DNA from: Coprococcus ammoniilyticus
GTDB lineage: Bacteria; Bacillota; Clostridia; Lachnospirales; Lachnospiraceae
Length of the DNA: 64,000 nucleotides
Assembly (NCBI RefSeq): GCF_025567345.1
Contig: NZ_JAOQJS010000003.1
Coordinates: forward strand, 248,001-312,000
Reading direction: 5' to 3'
This document shows positions 60,867-64,000 of this stretch, one piece after another. Made by a program: the position numbers and the translations under genes. The notes under the pieces were generated by a model that saw only the letters and a program-made list of their open reading frames with translations, ran no database searches and had not been told where the DNA came from. Within the stretch, counting starts at the first letter, position 1. Each line of letters opens with the position of its first letter.

Positions 60867-61880
60867 CTACCGGCTCAATGATATCAACAGCACTTCTACT
60901 GCCACTACATCCGATGCCTGACTGGTCTTTAATTTGTAGTCGGTATCCTGACAGGCTTCCATAATCTTCTTCAGTTCCTGTTCCGAATAATTCCGGCACT
61001 GTTCCGCATATTTCTTCACCGACCATGACGGAATGCCAAGCACCGATGCCGTATCTGCATAATTTTTATTCTCGGCAAGACACATCTTTGTCTTTAATAA
61101 CAGATCATACTGTCTGGCGATCAAAAACAGAATCCGCATCGCAGGCTCCCTGTTTTCAAGCAGTTCATGATACAGGTGAAGTGCACGATCCTGCTGTTTT
61201 CTGGATATGGCATCGATCATCTCAAATATATGTCCCTCCGAATTGCCAACGCAGAGAGCTTCCACATCGGATACCGTTACATCCTCCCTGTCTACCGTAT
61301 AGCTTATCAGCTTATCAATCTCATTCTTGATCGAATTCATATCTGATCCGGTATGCTCGATCAGGGAACGGATCGCATCATCGGTTATCCGTTTTCCTTC
61401 TCCCTTGAACATTCCCTTAACCCATACAGCAAGCGTCTTCTCATTTAGTGTTTCAAAGCACAGAGCTTCTCCCAGCTTATCAACGGTTTTATATAATTTA
61501 TTTCTCTTATCAATTTCTGACTCAACAAACAGGATCAGCGAAGTATCCGGCAGCTCTTTGATCCGCTCCGCAAATTCCTCACAGCTCTTTTTAAACAACC
61601 CGGTCTCTTCTGCCAGCACCACGCGCCGATCAGCGAAGAATGGCATCGTCTCGCAGAAGCCTATGATCTCCATCGGATCGATCTTCTCCCCTGCAAACTT
61701 TGCAAAATTCATATTGTCCTCACGGTCTGTTACCGCCGAAAGCAATTTGTCCCTGTACTGGTTCACAAGATATGTTTCATCTCCGTATAACAGATATACC
61801 GGAGCATAGCTTTCGTTCTTTATATGCTCGTTGATAACCGCCATTGCATCCTTGCCGCTCTGTTTTTTTCCTGCTGCCAT
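60867..61880 (-). CDS. holA: DNA polymerase III delta subunit
   Basis: HolA is the clamp-loader wrench that opens the sliding clamp. The 337-residue protein has the family's N-terminal region (APVYLLYGDETYLVNQYRDK near 19) and an incomplete AAA fold without a Walker A ATP loop, as expected for delta. The acidic-rich centre (VEALCVGNSEGHIFEMIDAI near 205) and the C-terminal helical collar domain RILFLIARQYDLLLKTKMCL near 255 follow. WSVKKYAEQCRNYSEQELKK near 292 is typical of the end. It is often found beside rpsT, as here, where it is convergent with it. The start has AGGAGA upstream. Confidence 0.94.
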   Translation of the reverse strand: MAAGKKQSGKDAMAVINEHIKNESYAPVYLLYGDETYLVNQYRDKLLSAVTDREDNMNFAKFAGEKIDPMEIIGFCETMPFFADRRVVLAEETGLFKKSCEEFAERIKELPDTSLILFVESEIDKRNKLYKTVDKLGEALCFETLNEKTLAVWVKGMFKGEGKRITDDAIRSLIEHTGSDMNSIKNEIDKLISYTVDREDVTVSDVEALCVGNSEGHIFEMIDAISRKQQDRALHLYHELLENREPAMRILFLIARQYDLLLKTKMCLAENKNYADTASVLGIPSWSVKKYAEQCRNYSEQELKKIMEACQDTDYKLKTSQASDVVAVEVLLISLSR

Positions 61881-62162
61881 AGCTATGTCTCCTTTCTTTC
61901 CTGTTCCAGTCCATTATGCCAAATACCGATTTGATTTTCAACACCTGTCTCACATTCTTTCCGGCTCTGTTTATGCCCCTTCCATAATACAGATGATCAC
62001 GCCATGTTCCAAATGCTTTTGTTACCAGATCAAGCACAGATCCTACCCGACCCGCTGCCATGACTGTTCCGATTCCCACACTGCCAATGTTATGTATTGC
62101 GACCAGCCGGATTCCCAATCGATCTTTTCACTTCATTTTTTCTCTCACGTTTCTCTTGTCCT
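61881..62162. other. Gap between holA and the VOC gene; possible decayed coding sequence
   Basis: About 280 bp, less AT-rich than other gaps. On the minus strand a frame starting with TTG at 62118 reads VAIHNIGSVGIGTVMAAGRV and on through a Gly/Arg-rich stretch, with no stop until inside holA in another frame. It lacks a ribosome site and runs 104 nt into holA, so I do not call it a gene. A remnant of a lost gene, such as the comEC that often precedes holA, is possible but unsupported. Confidence 0.3.
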
Positions 62163-62546
62163 TCAGACCGTGATCTCGATCTGATTATCCTCGATACCTA
62201 GAACACAGCTCTCATAATATCCATCACCTGTCACCCGTGGTCCGCTGACAACTTTATATCCGTCCTCTTCCAGTCTTTTCGTCAATGCATCGACTTTCTC
62301 TCTGCTTCCAACTGAAAAAGCGAGATGAATATACCCTGTTCGTGCCAGCTCTTTTCTCACATTGGATACCCGTGGTTTCTGCATGATCTCCAGTCTTGCT
62401 CCATCCTCAAAGCTTAAAAAATACGACTGAAACTCTGTTTTCGGATTATAATACTGTTCTCCCGCAGCAGCATCAAAATACTTTATAAAAAATTCTTTTG
62501 TCTTTTCCAGATCCTCTACATACATTGCAACATGCTCGATCCGCAT
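62163..62546 (-). CDS. VOC (glyoxalase/bleomycin resistance) family protein
   Basis: 127 residues with the paired beta-alpha-beta-beta-beta units of the vicinal oxygen chelate fold. The first unit starts MRIEHVAMYVEDLEKTKEFF with His5 as a likely metal ligand and a Glu in DGARLEIMQKPR near 52. The second has GYIHLAFSVGSREKVDALTK near 72 with a His, and ends ESCVLGIEDNQIEITV, whose Glu would be the fourth ligand. Family members isomerise methylglyoxal adducts, cleave or bind antibiotics, or open rings; the sequence alone does not pick one. It stands alone before the gap that precedes holA. Confidence 0.88.
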   Translation of the reverse strand: MRIEHVAMYVEDLEKTKEFFIKYFDAAAGEQYYNPKTEFQSYFLSFEDGARLEIMQKPRVSNVRKELARTGYIHLAFSVGSREKVDALTKRLEEDGYKVVSGPRVTGDGYYESCVLGIEDNQIEITV

Positions 62547-62624
62547 TTCTGATATCCTCCTGTTTTCTATGTATTTTAAAAATATAACCTAAATATAAAA
62601 TTTACCCAATCCGAATTATCCAGG

Positions 62625-62653
62625 TTGTCAATTCAACTCTTTTCTGTTATAGT
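62625..62653 (+). promoter_or_regulatory. Predicted mgtE promoter
   Basis: TTGTCA (62625-62630), 17 bp, then TATAGT (62648-62653). Transcription would start near 62660, giving a leader of about 270 nt before mgtE. Confidence 0.7.
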
Positions 62654-62721
62654 AGCAAAGGTTTTTGAGAATATCAAATACCAAAATCTAAAATTCGATT
62701 TTCAAACGGAGGTGAATTTTC

Positions 62722-62814
62722 ATGGATAGTTGCGATCGTATTGGACGAAGTAAAATATGCGATGTTATGATAAGAAAGCATAAATGGATGTGGCTGTCTA
62801 TGAAGATCCGATAA
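62722..62814 (+). CDS. Putative 30-residue leader peptide upstream of mgtE
   Basis: A short frame with a strong ribosome site (ACGGAGGTGAATTTTC before ATG) reads MDSCDRIGRSKICDVMIRKH then KWMWLSMKIR and stops with TAA. It lies in the long mgtE leader between the promoter and a terminator-like hairpin. Codons 12-16 (TGCGATGTTATG) can pair with the 5' arm of that hairpin. Regulatory leader peptides of this size are known for magnesium transport genes in enterobacteria (mgtL); this one is unrelated in sequence. Function as a regulatory leader is inference. Confidence 0.6.
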   Translation: MDSCDRIGRSKICDVMIRKHKWMWLSMKIR

Positions 62815-62902
62815 CCCCATCTTATATTGTTGTGTGCCTTTTCATACATCGCATCAGACGATCCTGACCATCCGGTCTTCACACTGAGACGATGTATTTT
62901 TA
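62757..62902 (+). promoter_or_regulatory. Putative transcription attenuator of mgtE
   Basis: Terminator: ATACATCG (62844-62851) pairs with CGATGTAT (62890-62897), with CAG/CTG and GACC/GGTC pairs inside, followed by TTTTT. Antiterminator: TATGCGATGTTATG, ending in the leader codons (62757-62770), can pair with CATACATCGCA (62843-62853), the terminator's 5' arm. The two folds are mutually exclusive, so ribosome position on the leader could decide termination. No M-box motif is visible. Confidence 0.6.
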
Positions 62903-62932
62903 TGTCTGAAAACAGGCAGGAAGGAGGTCACA

Positions 62933-64000
62933 ATGACAAAAATCACAGTATTTAAAAAAGATTATGTAACAGAACTCGTAAAAATCATCCGTAATGCAAA
63001 GAACGCACAGGTATTGCAGAAGCATTTGGCAAACTATCACGACAAAGATGTCGCAGAAGCAATCACACGGCTAAACGAAACAGAACGAATGCACCTGTAC
63101 ACTATGATCGGCACCCCACGGCTTGCAGAGATCTTCTCTTATCTGGATGATGCCAAGCCGTATCTGGATGAACTGTCACTTGATAAAGCCGCAAGAGTCA
63201 TATCCGATATGGATGCGGATGATGCTCTGGATATTCTGGATGAACTTTCCGCCGAGCAACAACAGGAAATGGTTGCCCATCTGGATGATGATTCCCGGAG
63301 AGATGTAAAGAAGCTGCTTTCTTACGAAGACGATGAGATTGGAAGCTGCATGACGAACAATTATATCTGTATTCCGGACACCTTATCCATCCGTGAAGCT
63401 ATGAGTACACTGGTTCGGCAGGCAGGAGAACATGACAATATCTCGACGATCTATACCACTGATATAAATGGTCAGTTTTCCGGTGCTATCGATCTGAAAG
63501 ATCTGATCATCGCACGGGAAAATGACTCTTTGTCAAATATTATCAGCCGCTCCTATCCGTCTGTATATGAGCATGTGAAGATTGCAGACTGTATCGAAGA
63601 TCTCACCGATTATGAAGAGGATTCCATCCCGGTTTTATCGGAAAACGGAACCATTGCCGGTATCCTGACTGCAAATGATATCGTGGAACTGGTGGATAAT
63701 GCTATGGGTGATGACTACGCAAAGCTCGCCGGTCTTACATCCGAAGAAGACCTGAACGAACCAACCTTTACCAGCATGAAAAAGCGTCTGCCATGGCTCA
63801 TAATCCTTCTGTTCCTTGGCATGGCGGTATCCTCTGTGGTAGGAATGTTTGAATCCGTTGTTGCGGTGCTTCCAATCGTAATATGCTTCCAGTCCCTTGT
63901 CCTTGATATGGCTGGAAATGTCGGCACACAGTCCCTCGCTGTTACGATCCGTGTACTTATGGACGAAGACCTGAGTACTAAAAAGAAGCTTTCCCTTCTT
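62933..64000 (+). CDS. mgtE: Magnesium transporter MgtE (runs off right edge)
   Basis: 356 codons are present and the frame is open at the window edge. MgtE is a homodimeric Mg2+ channel gated by cytosolic Mg2+. The N-terminal superhelical domain spans about 1-130 (EMVAHLDDDSRRDVKKLLSY). CBS domains cover about 130-255 (MTNNYICIPDTLSIREAMST then IPVLSENGTIAGILTANDIV). A plug helix follows, and the first membrane segments start near 285 (RLPWLIILLFLGMAVSSVVG). The signature DMAGNVGTQSLAVTIR lies near 323, contributing to the pore. AAGGAGG is 7 bp upstream. The 5' leader contains a short peptide gene and a terminator-like hairpin. Confidence 0.96.
   Translation, partial: MTKITVFKKDYVTELVKIIRNAKNAQVLQKHLANYHDKDVAEAITRLNETERMHLYTMIGTPRLAEIFSYLDDAKPYLDELSLDKAARVISDMDADDALDILDELSAEQQQEMVAHLDDDSRRDVKKLLSYEDDEIGSCMTNNYICIPDTLSIREAMSTLVRQAGEHDNISTIYTTDINGQFSGAIDLKDLIIARENDSLSNIISRSYPSVYEHVKIADCIEDLTDYEEDSIPVLSENGTIAGILTANDIVELVDNAMGDDYAKLAGLTSEEDLNEPTFTSMKKRLPWLIILLFLGMAVSSVVGMFESVVAVLPIVICFQSLVLDMAGNVGTQSLAVTIRVLMDEDLSTKKKLSLL

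Noticed and set aside
61777..62118. 113-codon minus-strand frame between holA and the VOC gene
   Set aside because: It runs 104 nt into holA in another frame, starts with TTG without a ribosome site, and its product matches nothing I recognise.
62640..62930. M-box magnesium riboswitch before mgtE
   Set aside because: None of the M-box conserved blocks can be found in the leader; the visible structures are a small gene and a terminator-like hairpin.

Overview
This 64 kb window is a chromosomal stretch from a low-to-moderate GC Gram-positive anaerobe. It most likely belongs to the Lachnospiraceae (Roseburia/Coprococcus/Lachnospira-like Clostridia). The evidence is the gene content (whiA-rapZ-murB cluster, HPr kinase, coaX-dusB, L-box-controlled dapA, a secreted GH9 endoglucanase, Lys-rich Ig-like surface proteins), purine-rich Shine-Dalgarno sites and sigma-A type promoters. 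I see no prophage, transposase, CRISPR array, rRNA operon or plasmid gene. The family assignment is inference from content, not a database match.

Layout, left to right. 1-1.0 kb: start of birA and a small membrane protein. 1.1-2.8 kb: a repeat element and a MATE transporter. 3-10 kb: purA, a LysR regulator, purB, purF and glmM. 10-14 kb: a lipid kinase, then the preQ0 pathway (queD, queE, folE, queC). 14-23 kb: thrC, a 1,791-residue GH9 cellulase and a 3D-domain cell-wall protein. 23-27.5 kb: dusB, coaX, a small unknown gene, dapB and dapA behind a lysine riboswitch. 27.6-33.4 kb: an OB-fold protein, an rRNA/tRNA 2'-O-methyltransferase, dnaE and a DUF5662-like gene. 33.6-38 kb: tRNA-Thr(CGU), an AAA ATPase and a Sel1/TPR protein. 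38-43 kb: a Crh-like HPr, whiA, rapZ, murB, a ROK glucokinase and hprK. 43-48.5 kb: uvrC, yfbR and ftsH. 48.6-57 kb: a zinc-ribbon membrane protein, a phospholipase-C-like protein and a giant MBG-repeat surface protein broken by a frameshift. 57-64 kb: an LCP-family protein, glyA, rpsT, holA, a VOC protein and mgtE behind a putative leader-peptide attenuator.

Several clusters work together. purA, purB and purF serve purine synthesis. queD/queE/folE/queC make preQ0 from GTP. dapA and dapB supply lysine and diaminopimelate under lysine feedback. The HPr-like protein keeps the regulatory Ser but has lost the catalytic His; together with hprK and the ROK glucokinase it suggests a Crh-type carbon-regulation module. 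The GH9 enzyme, the MBG-repeat protein, the LCP protein and the 3D protein are the exported part of the window.

The most unusual content is intergenic. Seven long, imperfectly palindromic elements of about 170-330 bp sit between genes and fall into two families by conserved core. Within each family the core is shared, but the outer arms differ completely from locus to locus while staying self-complementary. At three loci the arms run into the last codons of the neighbouring gene, and a decayed mirror copy lies on the far side. This looks like a structured element family whose stems are built from, or selected against, local sequence. The other two strong leads are the 31-bp direct repeats that break the MBG adhesin gene and the mgtE leader peptide/terminator arrangement.
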